Of a stretch of DNA of 64,000 bases, positions 21,035-31,688 are shown one piece after another. The DNA is taken from contig JAIXYK010000027.1 in NCBI GenBank assembly GCA_027490225.1, forward strand, positions 1-64,000, in the 5' to 3' direction. Below the pieces are notes generated by a model, which was not told the DNA's origin, did no database searches, and saw nothing but the letters and a program-made list of their open reading frames with translations. Source of the stretch: Bacteroidota bacterium. Its GTDB lineage: Bacteria; Bacteroidota; Bacteroidia; M30B66. A program made the translations under genes and the position numbers. Within the stretch, counting starts at the first letter, position 1, and every line of letters begins with the position of its first letter.

Positions 21035-21412
21035 TTCACGGAAGCCATGGAGTTTTTTTTATGATTGTCCACTCAGCACACTGTGGTCACTGAGCTTGTT
21101 GAAGTGTTGGCGGATACGAATTTTGACACGGAGCACACGGTGGTCACTGAACTTGTCGAAGTGAGGTTGTGGCACAGAGCGCACGAGTTTTTTACAGATT
21201 ATTTTTTTGAACTAAGCTCACAGAGTTTTTACTTCATTTTTTTGTTTTCCTCTGTGAATCTCCGTGCAACAACCTCTGTGGACTCAGTGCTAAAAAATTG
21301 AGCGCAGCGAAGCTAACCGTCTAATTCCGGAAACAGATTTCTACATGGAATACATGAAAATCACTGTGGTCACTGAGCTTGTCGAAGAGCGGTCACTGAG
21401 CTTGTCGAAGTG
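21035..21412. repeat. Composite dispersed repeat cluster C (plus orientation)
   Basis: Four copies of TCACTGAGCTTGTCGAAGTG or close variants occur at 21086-21106, 21143-21163, 21369-21387 (3' end missing) and 21392-21412. They are interspersed with CACGGAG/CACAGAG units (near 21035, 21125, 21171 and 21250) and one GAGCGCAGCGAAGC unit (near 21300). It fills the gap between the giant gene's terminator and the convergent rlmB gene. No credible gene lies here. Confidence 0.85.
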
Positions 21413-21455
21413 TTGGCAGATGATTACTTAATCAATAGTGCAAATAAGAAAGTAA

Positions 21456-22211
21456 TCAATTTTTTCCCTTATATACTTCATACATAACAATTGCCGCGGC
21501 AACTGAAACATTCAATGAACTGGTTTTGCCAACCATTGGGATTTTTACTTTTCGGTCGCACTTTTTGAGATACTCTGGACTAATGCCATCTTCTTCGGAC
21601 CCCATTATAATGCATGTTGGACCTGAGAATGATGAATCATAAATATAAGTATCTGTTTTTTCTGTGCATGCAACAAGTTGAATACCAGAGTTCTTAAGAT
21701 AGTCTAATGTGTCTTTAAGGTTGAACGAGCGACAAATATTCATGTTTAATAATGCACCGGCAGATGTTTTTACAGCATCACCTCCTATCCGTGCACTTCC
21801 TCTTGCAGGTACAATTACAGCATCTATACCTACACATTCCGCAGTACGGCAAATTGCTCCAAAGTTTCTAACGTCGGTAACTCTGTCGAGTACCAAAAGG
21901 AACGGGTCTCTTCCAGCTTCATATACTTGTTGCAAGATTTCTTCTAATGGAACAAATACAACAGGACTCACAAATCCTATAATGCCCTGGTGGTTGCTTC
22001 TGGTAATGCGCGCTAACTTTTCTTGTGGCACAATTTGAACAGGAATTTCTCGCTCTGTTAACATTCTTTTTAGGTCCTGAATGTGTGGAGATTTAATCCC
22101 TGCTTGAATTATAACTTTATCAATTTCAATGTCTTTATTTAAGGCTTCTAATAGAGGATGTATGCCGAAGATAAATTCGTTGTTATTGCTTTTATTGTGT
22201 ATAGGATTCAT
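21456..22211 (-). CDS. rlmB: 23S rRNA 2'-O-ribose methyltransferase RlmB-like (SpoU family)
   Basis: This 251-residue SPOUT/TrmH-family RNA methyltransferase has a short N-terminal substrate-binding domain starting FIFGIHPLLEAL, then the catalytic knot. The three SpoU motifs are present: NFGAICRTAE (motif 1), IIMGSEEDGIS (motif 2) and SLNVSVAAAIVMYE (motif 3). RlmB methylates a guanosine ribose in 23S rRNA using SAM; TrmH or other paralogues cannot be fully excluded from sequence alone. Its ATG overlaps the TGA of the upstream gene by four bases (ATGA), so the two are translationally coupled. Confidence 0.9.
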   Translation of the reverse strand: MNPIHNKSNNNEFIFGIHPLLEALNKDIEIDKVIIQAGIKSPHIQDLKRMLTEREIPVQIVPQEKLARITRSNHQGIIGFVSPVVFVPLEEILQQVYEAGRDPFLLVLDRVTDVRNFGAICRTAECVGIDAVIVPARGSARIGGDAVKTSAGALLNMNICRSFNLKDTLDYLKNSGIQLVACTEKTDTYIYDSSFSGPTCIIMGSEEDGISPEYLKKCDRKVKIPMVGKTSSLNVSVAAAIVMYEVYKGKN

Positions 22212-23647
22212 CGTTTAAGTTTTGCTGCAACAGCCAAGTCGGCAGCTTTTAATTTAAGCCAGACTAAATCTGCAGCAGGCTTGGTTTGATTTACTTCATC
22301 ATATAAGGCCCAGCTCATAACATTTTTTCCCAACTTTATTTTCATCAATTTATTAATCAACAATATAAAATTATGGTAGGTTTCTCTTTGAAAGTCTGAA
22401 ATGAATTTGTTTCTGCGCAAGTATATCTTAAAAGCATCTATCAAAGAAAAGAATGCATCATACTCGTTCATTTCAAAATATACTTTCATAAGCAATGATT
22501 TTGAGTCTAGGTGATAGTACACATCATTAAACTCTACCTTCAATAACATGCGCAATGCTTTATCGTATTCTTTTTTGTTAAAATGCACCCAAGCCATTGA
22601 ATATGTAAAAGCATTCTCGCTAAATTCAGGATTTAACTTCGATTTGTAATCTTCAATAAAATTATTTACCCAATCTACTTCATTTAGTCTCAATCCTGTG
22701 GTAACAATATTCTTAAAATCGGGTTGAGAAACATAATTTCCTTCGTAAATAAGACCATGCTCTACCATTTTTTGATACAACATAAATATCTCTTCTAAAG
22801 CAGCTGGCTCTCCTTGATTAATCCTTTTGATGCAATAGTTCTGAGCAAAAACGTACATTCCTCTTTGCTCTTTTTGGCTAAAAAGTCTTCCATTTTTTTC
22901 GAGCGCATTTAATAAAGCTTTGTAATTCTCCTGGTCGTTATGGTTGGTGAGTGTAATGTAAATCAACCTGTAAATGTGAACCGCAGGAATATCATCAAAA
23001 GAACCGTTTTGAAGGTATTGCACCATTTGGTCGAAGAAACTGAGGTTGTATGAAACTTGTAGAATATTTCTTCTGTTTATCATTTCGCAATAGTATTTAA
23101 AACCTTTTGCCAAATATGTAATCTCCAGATTATCAATTACCTCTTGTAATGATGAGTCGAAAGCCCTGTTTCTTTTCTCTGAGGTGAAATCGTAAGAGAT
23201 TTCGTTGATGTTATGCTGGTTGAAATAGTAATTGCTATCTCTAAATGGATTGCTATTACTCAGTTTTTTTATGACTTCTAAGTCCTGCAAAAAATACTTG
23301 TCTTGGTTTCTTTTGTTCAAACCCTGTAAAAGAAAGTATTTCTGCTGGAAATTATTATTCCTGTATTCCACGAAAGCTATAAACTCTTCCAGCAGAATTG
23401 TTAAATCAGAGAGTAAATATCTAAACTTCTGTTCTTCATAAACTTCACCTTTATAGTGCTTTTTAAAGAATGTCTCTTTATCTAATTGGTCAGATTCAAA
23501 ATCTTGTTGATAAGGAATTAAATAGGATAGAAACTTACTGATTTGCTCATTTTTATTGAAAAACTCTGAATTTGTAAATTGCTGAAACTCTTTCATTTCC
23601 TTCTTGGAAAGTGTTTTTAATAGTTGAATGAGTTTGCTGGATTGCAT
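22208..23647 (-). CDS. Conserved hypothetical helical-repeat protein, coupled to rlmB
   Basis: This 479-residue cytoplasmic protein has no signal peptide. It appears almost wholly alpha-helical and is rich in Lys, Glu, Phe, Tyr and Asn. The N-terminus LLKTLSKKEMKEFQQFTNSEFF resembles a set of Bacteroidota proteins of unknown function. The C-terminal half (KKEYDKALRMLLKVEF, MNEYDAFFSLIDAF) looks like degenerate TPR-type hairpins. It is the first gene of a two-gene unit with rlmB, joined by an ATGA overlap, which hints at a link to RNA or ribosome metabolism without proving one. No catalytic motif is seen. Confidence 0.75.
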   Translation of the reverse strand: MQSSKLIQLLKTLSKKEMKEFQQFTNSEFFNKNEQISKFLSYLIPYQQDFESDQLDKETFFKKHYKGEVYEEQKFRYLLSDLTILLEEFIAFVEYRNNNFQQKYFLLQGLNKRNQDKYFLQDLEVIKKLSNSNPFRDSNYYFNQHNINEISYDFTSEKRNRAFDSSLQEVIDNLEITYLAKGFKYYCEMINRRNILQVSYNLSFFDQMVQYLQNGSFDDIPAVHIYRLIYITLTNHNDQENYKALLNALEKNGRLFSQKEQRGMYVFAQNYCIKRINQGEPAALEEIFMLYQKMVEHGLIYEGNYVSQPDFKNIVTTGLRLNEVDWVNNFIEDYKSKLNPEFSENAFTYSMAWVHFNKKEYDKALRMLLKVEFNDVYYHLDSKSLLMKVYFEMNEYDAFFSLIDAFKIYLRRNKFISDFQRETYHNFILLINKLMKIKLGKNVMSWALYDEVNQTKPAADLVWLKLKAADLAVAAKLKR

Positions 23648-23901
23648 TTAATAATATTCAGAATTGAGAATTACACAAAAATAGGAGTTATTAGTTCGGT
23701 TTTACCATTCCATATTTTTTATATCAAAGAATGTTTCCGACAAAATCTATATTTTGAAATTTTGGTAACTCTTGATTTTACTGACAAACTGAGAATTTAA
23801 TCAATAAATGTGATTAAAAAAAAGTCGATAAACATAAAAACATGTATGCTTGTTATGCAAATGCGATTGCTTACTTTTACAATAAGTTAATCTTCTGCCT
23901 T

Positions 23902-24732
23902 ATGAAAATACTACAAGTACTTCGACTTAGCGCTTTGCTTTTACTTGCTATTACTCCAAAATTTGTGTCAGCAAATAAAGAAAGTGGCTCATTCCCAATT
24001 GTTTTAACTATACCAAATACCGTTAAAACTTCAACAAGTTCTATTATTCATGTGCATGCTAATGTTGGCTTTCCGCAGGGATTAGAAATGAGACAATTTA
24101 CGCCATCGGCCCCTAAAGGCTTTGGAGAGCCAATCTCAATCAGAACTACTGTTGCCAGAGATGGAAAAGTAGATGTTGATATCATTATTAGAACAGAATA
24201 TTATTCAACTAAATTTCAACCTTTTACAAATGAACCAAACATTAGAATTGAAGTTGGAATTATGAGTTTTATTACAGTAGATAATATTTCTGGAGTATTT
24301 CAAAATGGCTCTGGAGTAGGTCAAAATCCTGCACATCTGCAAAATATTTCAGTTTTTATTGATGACCAGAACGACGAAAACCATTCAGATAATAATATTA
24401 CTAACGAAAGTAGCTTAAATCTTGGTGATTTCCAGTTAAATGAGATAAACTCCATTCAACCTGTAAAAAACCAATTTGATGAAGTAACACTTTTCCCCAA
24501 TCCTGTTAACGGTTCATTATTAAATATTGCTACTAAATCTGAGTTTGATGGAATTACTGAGATTGTAATTCACAATGCCATTGGAAACTTGGTTAAAAAA
24601 CAAAATACAATTCAAAACAATGCCAGCAATACAATACAAATAAATGTCGATGAATTAAGCAGTGGCATTTATTTCTTAACTGTAAGTAATGCTTCCGGAA
24701 AAACGGTTAAAAAATTTACTGTAGCTCATTAA
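23902..24732 (+). CDS. Small T9SS-sorted secreted protein
   Basis: This 276-residue protein starts at ATG 23902. The longer ORF start at 23842 would put 20 extra residues before a normal signal peptide (MKILQVLRLSALLLLAITPKFVSA). The mature middle (about 25-170) looks all-beta and contains no catalytic motif I recognise. A polar Asn/Asp-rich linker (DDQNDENHSDNN) precedes a type A T9SS sorting domain with TLFPNPVNGS and ending SGIYFLTVSNASGKTVKKFTV. It should be exported and anchored or released at the surface; the function of the beta domain is unknown. A hairpin terminator follows. Confidence 0.8.
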   Translation: MKILQVLRLSALLLLAITPKFVSANKESGSFPIVLTIPNTVKTSTSSIIHVHANVGFPQGLEMRQFTPSAPKGFGEPISIRTTVARDGKVDVDIIIRTEYYSTKFQPFTNEPNIRIEVGIMSFITVDNISGVFQNGSGVGQNPAHLQNISVFIDDQNDENHSDNNITNESSLNLGDFQLNEINSIQPVKNQFDEVTLFPNPVNGSLLNIATKSEFDGITEIVIHNAIGNLVKKQNTIQNNASNTIQINVDELSSGIYFLTVSNASGKTVKKFTVAH

Positions 24733-24757
24733 AGAAACTTTTTATATAAATTTTCGA

Positions 24758-24789
24758 AGCGCGCCCCTAAATTGGAGTGCGCTTTTTTT
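24758..24789 (+). terminator. Intrinsic terminator
   Basis: An imperfect hairpin (AGCGC...GCGCT outer stem, CC/GG inner pairs) is followed by seven T, 25 bases after the stop of the small T9SS protein gene. Confidence 0.75.
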
Positions 24790-24849
24790 GTTTTATTATT
24801 CTAATGTTTTATATCATTTTTCTTTTTAAAATATTGAGTTAATATTTTC

Positions 24850-24857
24850 TAATTTTG
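24850..24857 (+). promoter_or_regulatory. Candidate -7 promoter element TAATTTTG very close to a start codon
   Basis: This exact TAnnTTTG match ends only eight bases before the ATG at 24866. If used, transcription would begin at or within a few bases of the start codon, giving a leaderless or nearly leaderless mRNA. Alternatively the match is fortuitous or a later start codon is used. Confidence 0.35.
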
Positions 24858-24865
24858 GGGCTGAA

Positions 24866-25447
24866 ATGGAAAAGCAAATTGGTGCTGTAATATCAACTCT
24901 CATATTTACTTTTGTGATTGTTTCTTGTAATGAAAACAATGCAACTTGTGGAAAAGTCATTTTAAGCACTCCAATAGCATATAATGATTTTATTGTTGAC
25001 CGACAGAATGAGATTATACAGAAAATGGTAAAACTCAATAAGTTGTATGCTGAAGGGACCAATAAAGAAATTAGCTGGCATTACAAAGAACTTATTGCCT
25101 GCACTGATAGCAACCTCAATAAAATCAAAATTTTAACACCTTACGAAAACGACTCAACGTTGAAGCTAAAGGCATTAAATTTAATTGCTTATTACAGTAA
25201 AATATTCCACAATGAATATAAAGAAGTGGTTGACATTTTCTTAGAAGGATATAGCCCTTCGGATGCTGAGATGGACAGAATATATAATATTATCCAAGAT
25301 GTTAAAAAAAATGAAACAGAGCTAAATACTCAACTTACACAAGCTCAATTAGCTTTTGCAAAAAAACATGGCTTCGAGTTTTCAAATGATACAGGCCTCA
25401 ATCCTCCAGATGTAAATGAGTTAAAAGAAACCACAGAAAGTCAATAA
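24866..25447 (+). CDS. Hypothetical lipoprotein
   Basis: This 193-residue protein has a lipoprotein signal: a hydrophobic segment (residues 5-19) ends in IVSC with the lipidated Cys at position 21, followed by NENN. The mature part is mostly helical and charged, with evenly spaced Leu, Ile and Lys. The first half (NEIIQKMVKLNKLYAEG, LKALNLIAYYSKIFHNEYKEVVDIF) looks like a helical bundle, and the C-terminus is acidic. No family is recognised with confidence. It is probably attached to the inner leaflet of the outer membrane or to the inner membrane. The heptamer-rich gap and the receptor gene follow in the same direction. Confidence 0.7.
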   Translation: MEKQIGAVISTLIFTFVIVSCNENNATCGKVILSTPIAYNDFIVDRQNEIIQKMVKLNKLYAEGTNKEISWHYKELIACTDSNLNKIKILTPYENDSTLKLKALNLIAYYSKIFHNEYKEVVDIFLEGYSPSDAEMDRIYNIIQDVKKNETELNTQLTQAQLAFAKKHGFEFSNDTGLNPPDVNELKETTESQ

Positions 25448-25481
25448 TCAGTTTGCTTTATATTATTTCTCTTTAAATAGT

Positions 25482-25588
25482 TCTCCACTTTCCACTTTCT
25501 CCTTTCCACTTTTCACTTTATACTTTCCACTTTATACTTTCCCCTTTCAACTTTCCCCTTTCAACTTTCCACTTTATACTTCCCACTC
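25482..25588. repeat. Degenerate heptamer array (YACTTTC-type, about 14 units)
   Basis: The tract is pyrimidine-rich on the plus strand and has a 7-bp period. Units such as CACTTTC, TACTTTC, AACTTTC, CCCTTTC and CACTTTA continue to the start codon of the downstream receptor. The consensus NACTTTC is that of the perfect array at 1-49, in the same strand orientation. It occupies the usual place of promoter leader and translation-start region. Confidence 0.85.
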
Positions 25589-25589
25589 C

Positions 25590-27977
25590 TTGTCATTTAG
25601 ATTTCTCCTTGCATTTTGCTTTCTTTTTGTATTTAAAGTAAACGCTCAAATTTCTGTTAAAGTAGTTGATTCAGAAGGAAAACAAGTGCCTTTCGCTGTA
25701 GTTTCATTAATTAATGCTAAAGACTCTTCTTTAATAAAAGTTTCATTAACAGATACATTAGGATTTGCCAGATTTGCTGAAACCCAATCGGGCGACCAAT
25801 TGCTGCAGACGCAATTAATTGGATTTATTACCAATTATTCTGCAATAACCAGCGATACGGTTATTGTTACCCTAGCTTCCTCTGCCGTAAAACTGAAAGA
25901 ATTTTCTATAGAAGCAACAAGGTCATTAGTAGAAGTCCAAGCAGATAAGGTTGTATTGAATGTTGCTGGAACCATGAATGCAAGTTCTAATGATGCATTT
26001 GAATTGTTACGAAAAGCTCCTGGCGTAGTGATAGACAATAATGATAATATAATTGTACAAGGAAAACAGGGTATTCGATTTTATGTTGATGGACGACAGC
26101 TTCCTATATCTGGGGCCGATTTAGTAGCATATTTAAAATCAATTCCTGCTGCACAGATAGATGCAATTGAAATCATTACACAGCCGTCTGCCCGATTTGA
26201 TGCTGCAGGAAATGCTGGTATTATCAATATTAAACTTAAAAAAGATCTTTCCTTGGGTCTGAACGGTAATTATGCGGTTGGTGGCAATTTTGGAGTGTAT
26301 CCTAAATGGAATCAAAGTATTAGTGGAAATTACAGAAATAAAAGAGTAAGTATTTTTGGTACTTATAATTGGAACAGAGGGCGTTTTATTAGTAATAATC
26401 ATTTTTACAGAGAGCAATCAGATAGTATTTTCGACCAGCGTAATATAAATCGTTCAACAAATGGAACACACACGGCAAAAGCAGGTGCTGATTGGTATGT
26501 GAATCAAAAAAATACTATTGGAATTCTATATAACTTAAGTATCAATGATGAGTTAAATAATGTAGAAAGCCTTACTCCAATTAAACAAAGAGATGCTATT
26601 GTACCTTTAAAATATTTATCTGCAAAAAATATAAGCGAAAACCACAGACAAAACCAAAATTTTAACCTAAACTGGGCTTGGAAAGATACTTTAAACCGTT
26701 CGGCTACAACAGACTTTGATTATGGTTTCTTTGACAATGTTTCGTACAATTATTTGCCCAACACCTACTTTTCTAGCAATCAGGAAACTGTTTTGAGTGA
26801 GAATAATTATAGAATGAAAACGCCCTTGCGCATTGATATTGCCAGCATAAAAACAGATTTTTCATTGCCATTTTTTAAAGGAACAATCAATACTGGTTAT
26901 AAAGTCTCTCATGTAATAACAAAGAATCGTTTCGATTTTTATAATGTCATAAATGGAGTGGATACTTTGAATTTATTGAGGAGTAATCAATTTGACCTCA
27001 CAGAAACCATTGCAGCAATTTATGCCCAGTATATTCGGAAATTTAAAAAATGGGACCTGCAGTTTGGCTTAAGAAACGAATACACGCAGACTATAGGAAA
27101 GCTTACCAGCGTTTTTCCGCAAGAGGATGGAAGTGTGAGAAGAAAATATAACAATCTTTTTCCCACTGTAGGAATCTCTTTCAAAATAAATCAAAAAAAT
27201 AGTTTAGGCTTGAGTGCCGGTCGCAGAATAGATCGCCCAAGTTATGCTGATTTAAATCCATTTGAAAGTCAATTAGATGAATTATCGTATTTTAAAGGAA
27301 ATGCGTTTTTACAACCTCAATATTCTACTAATGTGCAACTTACGCACACTTATGCTTATATGCTAAACACGAGTATTGGTTATAGTTATACTAATAATTT
27401 TTTCACGGAGGTTACTGATACTACTCAAAGCAACAAGAGTTTTTTAATAACTAAAAATGTGGGCACCCGAAATTTGTTGAGTATAAATTCGAGTTTACCG
27501 TTTCAACTTACTAAAAAATGGAGTGGTTTTTTTACAGTTGGAGCGCTTCAAGCTAAAAATAAAGGTTCATTTGGTGAGGGACGAGATTTTGAGTTACAGC
27601 GGTTTTCATGGAACTTTTATGCACAGCAATCTTATTTAGTTACTAAGCATCTGAGTGTTGAAGTTTCAGGATTTTACAATTCTCCCGATATTTGGGGCGC
27701 AACATTTAAGAATAGAGAAATGTGGGGCATGGATGCTGGTTTAAAATTACAGATTTTAAAGGACAAAGGTTCATTGAATATTAGTGTCTCTGATGTTTTT
27801 AGATCGATGCGCTGGAGGGGAATTAGTAACTTTTCTGGTTTGTATATGGATGCAAGCGGCACATGGGAGAGTCATCAATTGCGATTTAATTTCACTTACA
27901 GATTCGGAAATGAACAAGTAAAAGGAACACGCAATCGCAAGACTGGCGCGGAAGACGAGATGAATCGTGTGAAATAA
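25590..27977 (+). CDS. TonB-dependent receptor-like outer-membrane protein (OMP_b-brl_3 type)
   Basis: About 795 residues. A signal peptide ([18 protein letters not shown]) is followed by a carboxypeptidase-regulatory-like/CarbopepD_reg domain (about 20-95). A plug domain (about 105-215) carries [20 protein letters not shown] and the [24 protein letters not shown] signature. The rest is a long beta-barrel typical of PF14905 outer-membrane proteins, ending in a polar tail. Family members import or sense small ligands across the outer membrane; the ligand is unknown. No ATG begins the reading frame before the signal peptide. The only usable start is TTG at 25590, immediately after a 107-base heptamer array. 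Either TTG is the true start, or the repeat has expanded over the original ATG. Confidence 0.85.
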   Translation: MSFRFLLAFCFLFVFKVNAQISVKVVDSEGKQVPFAVVSLINAKDSSLIKVSLTDTLGFARFAETQSGDQLLQTQLIGFITNYSAITSDTVIVTLASSAVKLKEFSIEATRSLVEVQADKVVLNVAGTMNASSNDAFELLRKAPGVVIDNNDNIIVQGKQGIRFYVDGRQLPISGADLVAYLKSIPAAQIDAIEIITQPSARFDAAGNAGIINIKLKKDLSLGLNGNYAVGGNFGVYPKWNQSISGNYRNKRVSIFGTYNWNRGRFISNNHFYREQSDSIFDQRNINRSTNGTHTAKAGADWYVNQKNTIGILYNLSINDELNNVESLTPIKQRDAIVPLKYLSAKNISENHRQNQNFNLNWAWKDTLNRSATTDFDYGFFDNVSYNYLPNTYFSSNQETVLSENNYRMKTPLRIDIASIKTDFSLPFFKGTINTGYKVSHVITKNRFDFYNVINGVDTLNLLRSNQFDLTETIAAIYAQYIRKFKKWDLQFGLRNEYTQTIGKLTSVFPQEDGSVRRKYNNLFPTVGISFKINQKNSLGLSAGRRIDRPSYADLNPFESQLDELSYFKGNAFLQPQYSTNVQLTHTYAYMLNTSIGYSYTNNFFTEVTDTTQSNKSFLITKNVGTRNLLSINSSLPFQLTKKWSGFFTVGALQAKNKGSFGEGRDFELQRFSWNFYAQQSYLVTKHLSVEVSGFYNSPDIWGATFKNREMWGMDAGLKLQILKDKGSLNISVSDVFRSMRWRGISNFSGLYMDASGTWESHQLRFNFTYRFGNEQVKGTRNRKTGAEDEMNRVK

Positions 27978-28049
27978 TTATTTTTATTTAACAAACCTCA
28001 TATTTGGACAGAAATTTCTCTTAATTTCGCGCTCGATTTCAGGGACTAA

Positions 28050-29585
<1,536 letters not shown>

Positions 29586-29596
29586 TACCACAGAAT

Positions 29597-29833
29597 ATGC
29601 ATTTAGAAATTATTACTCCGGATAAAAAATTGTTTGAAGATGAGGTGCAATATATCTCGTTGCCAGGCATTGATGGAGGATTTGGTATTTTAGACAAACA
29701 TGCTCCTTTAATCTCAGCACTAAAAAAAGGTACTGTTCAGGTTACTGATAAGCTATCTGCAAAACACAATTTTGAAATAAATGGTGGAGTAGTGGAAGTT
29801 CTGAATAACAAAGTGGTGGTTTTGGCCGAATAA
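29597..29833 (+). CDS. atpC: F1Fo ATP synthase subunit epsilon (short form)
   Basis: This 78-residue epsilon subunit consists only of the N-terminal beta-sandwich (HLEIITPDKKLFEDEV, LPGIDGGFGILDKHAPLISAL). The C-terminal helical hairpin that inhibits ATP hydrolysis in E. coli-type epsilon (about 135 residues) is absent. This short form is common in Bacteroidota. It binds gamma and couples F1 to the c-ring. The gene starts 11 bases after atpD and ends before a good terminator. Confidence 0.95.
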   Translation: MHLEIITPDKKLFEDEVQYISLPGIDGGFGILDKHAPLISALKKGTVQVTDKLSAKHNFEINGGVVEVLNNKVVVLAE

Positions 29834-29853
29834 TATTTGAAATACAATAACTG

Positions 29854-29885
29854 AAAAGGGAAGTCAATTTGGCTTCCCTTTTTTT
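29854..29885 (+). terminator. Intrinsic terminator of atpD-atpC
   Basis: The stem AAAAGGGAAG/CTTCCCTTTT, extended by two inner pairs around an AATTT loop, is followed by further T residues, 20 bases after the atpC stop codon. Confidence 0.9.
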
Positions 29886-29967
29886 GTGGATTTTTTTTAA
29901 AAAATTGCAAGAAAACTCAGAGGGAAAATTTAAGTAGAATCTTTGCAATTTCTGAGTAAAAAATAAT

Positions 29968-30215
29968 GACACAGAGAACGCAGAGGTTGTGGCACGGAGA
30001 ACACAGAGAAAAAACAAATTTTCTTTATAAAAACTCCTTGATCTTTGTGCCACGACCTCCGTGCACCCGTTAAATAAAATCATCAGCAAACACTTCGACA
30101 AGAAAACTCAGTGACCTCAGTGCCACGACCTCCGTGCGTTCTGTGCTATAAAATCATCAGCAGACACTTCGGCAAGCTCAGTGGACAACAGGACCACAGT
30201 GATCTCAGTGCCATA
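29968..30215. repeat. Composite dispersed repeat cluster D (minus orientation)
   Basis: CACAGAG/CACGGAG units occur at 29969-30010. CTCCGTGC and CTCAGTGCC units run from 30045 onward. Two diverged CACTTCG(A/G)CAAG...CTCAGTG copies occur at 30091-30116 (with an insertion) and 30165-30186. The cluster lies between the atpC terminator and the convergent tail-module gene. No gene is supported in 29886-30258. Confidence 0.8.
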
Positions 30216-30258
30216 ATATCAGCAGCAAAGAATCAAACTTCGAGCAACAACATCTGTT

Positions 30259-31599
30259 TTACTTCTGTTTGGTAAATTTTGCAGTACTTCTGCTATTATT
30301 CCCCTCCAGGATTACTTGATAAATTCCAGGATTTAAATCGTTTAGCGGCAATTGAATAGCTTGCTGGCCTTGGGCGTTACTTAACTTTTCATTATGTACC
30401 AATCTCCCAGAAGCATCATACACAGTAAGCATTGTAAATCCAATTTTACGGTTTAACTGAATGTTAAGAACATCTCTAGCAGGATTTGGGTAAAGAATAA
30501 AACCAGAAGCGCTTTCTGATGTTTCGATACCTACCGTTGCAGCTTGAGTAACTGTAAAAGTTGTACTGGTTTCAAATTCACAATTTACGGCGTTTATGCG
30601 CAATTTTAAGGTATACATTCCTTGTGAAGTAATGTTTAAAGAGATTTCAGGACCGGTTCCAGCCAATAAATCATTTAAGTACCATGAGTACTGGTTATTT
30701 ATATCTGGTTGATCAGCAAAAGCTTCAATAACATCGGTTGTAAAATATGAATTGCTGCTCATTGGTTGAATACTTCCATAAACGGGATCAGCACCCGCAA
30801 TGTTTATCAATTCTTCAACAAGATAACTTTCGGAGTTAATCATTCTTAAGCGATATGTACCTTCATCAAGATTGTTGAAAACTGCGCTTTGAAGCGAAGA
30901 ATTTCCAATTGCACCGCCATTTAAATTTAATAAACTGCAATTCCAAGTTAATGAAGAAGCATTTGTTACTGTAACTCGCCCATCAGACTGCAAACAAGTT
31001 TCATTGTTAACTTCAACATTTAAACCTGGGTAAAGATGTAGTTTAAAACGTTGATTAAATTCACCAACAGCCAGGTTTAAAGCAATTTGGTTTGTTGTTC
31101 TTAGATTTACCCTTGTTCCTGTTACTAAATCTTCGAAATAAATTCCAGCTGTAGGAGCAAAAGATGTAAGGTCTATGACATTAATGAGATAATTACCAGC
31201 AATTTTTGCTCTTAAGCCAACTGGAATTGTTAAACTTTGCCCCATCGACTGCATCACATTGATGCTTACTTTAAATGTATCTGCATAAGTATATATATTG
31301 GGAACACCTGCTGCATCTGACATGTATTTTACAGCATCGAATTGAGGATTGTATTCATTTTGAGCTGTTGGGTCAAAATAGACTACAAATTCATCGGCTC
31401 CGGTTCCCCCAACTAATTGTATCCTCAGCAAGTTATCTACTTGTTGTTGGTCGGTTATTAAAGGATTTTTACACAAAAAATTATTTTCGCTATTGCAAGC
31501 GTATTCATCATTTTCTGCATAATTAACTCCAAAACCAATAGTTTGGAAATTAAAAAGCAGCACAATTAAGAAAAGAAAATTTGGTAGTATTTTTTTCAT
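30259..31599 (-). CDS. Free-standing T9SS protein homologous to the tail of the giant surface protein
   Basis: This 446-residue protein has a signal peptide (MKKILPNFLFLIVLLFNFQTIGFG). After a short linker, the whole mature chain aligns with about the last 395 residues of the 3806-residue protein. For example, NLLRIQLVGGTGADEFVVYF here matches NLLRMQLIGGAGADEFVLYF there. The shared blocks PNIYT, NETC.QSDG, YSWYLND, VGIET and FILYPNPARDVLNI are in the same order. It ends in a type A T9SS sorting domain (TAKFTKQK). It therefore contains a tail module without the adhesive repeats. It could be a competitor, assembly partner or remnant. The gene is separated from hisS by 89 bases and has its own strand context, so it is probably transcribed alone. 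Confidence 0.9.
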   Translation of the reverse strand: MKKILPNFLFLIVLLFNFQTIGFGVNYAENDEYACNSENNFLCKNPLITDQQQVDNLLRIQLVGGTGADEFVVYFDPTAQNEYNPQFDAVKYMSDAAGVPNIYTYADTFKVSINVMQSMGQSLTIPVGLRAKIAGNYLINVIDLTSFAPTAGIYFEDLVTGTRVNLRTTNQIALNLAVGEFNQRFKLHLYPGLNVEVNNETCLQSDGRVTVTNASSLTWNCSLLNLNGGAIGNSSLQSAVFNNLDEGTYRLRMINSESYLVEELINIAGADPVYGSIQPMSSNSYFTTDVIEAFADQPDINNQYSWYLNDLLAGTGPEISLNITSQGMYTLKLRINAVNCEFETSTTFTVTQAATVGIETSESASGFILYPNPARDVLNIQLNRKIGFTMLTVYDASGRLVHNEKLSNAQGQQAIQLPLNDLNPGIYQVILEGNNSRSTAKFTKQK

Positions 31600-31688
31600 T
31601 TGTGGTTTGTTTGTTCAGTGATGCACTCAATTCACTTCAAAACGGTATTAATTCACAAATGGTTTCGTTACCAATACTTTTATTTATG

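Noticed and set aside
21065-21301. 78-residue plus-strand ORF with two VTELVEV phrases
   Set aside because: Repeat-derived; each phrase is a copy of the TCACTGAGCTTGTCGAAGTG module.
29597-29833. Truncated atpC
   Set aside because: The missing C-terminal helices are normal for Bacteroidota epsilon subunits, so the gene is considered intact.
29742-30101. 119-residue minus-strand ORF
   Set aside because: Spans the atpC 3' end, its terminator and repeat cluster D; Cys/Leu/Phe-rich repeat translation.
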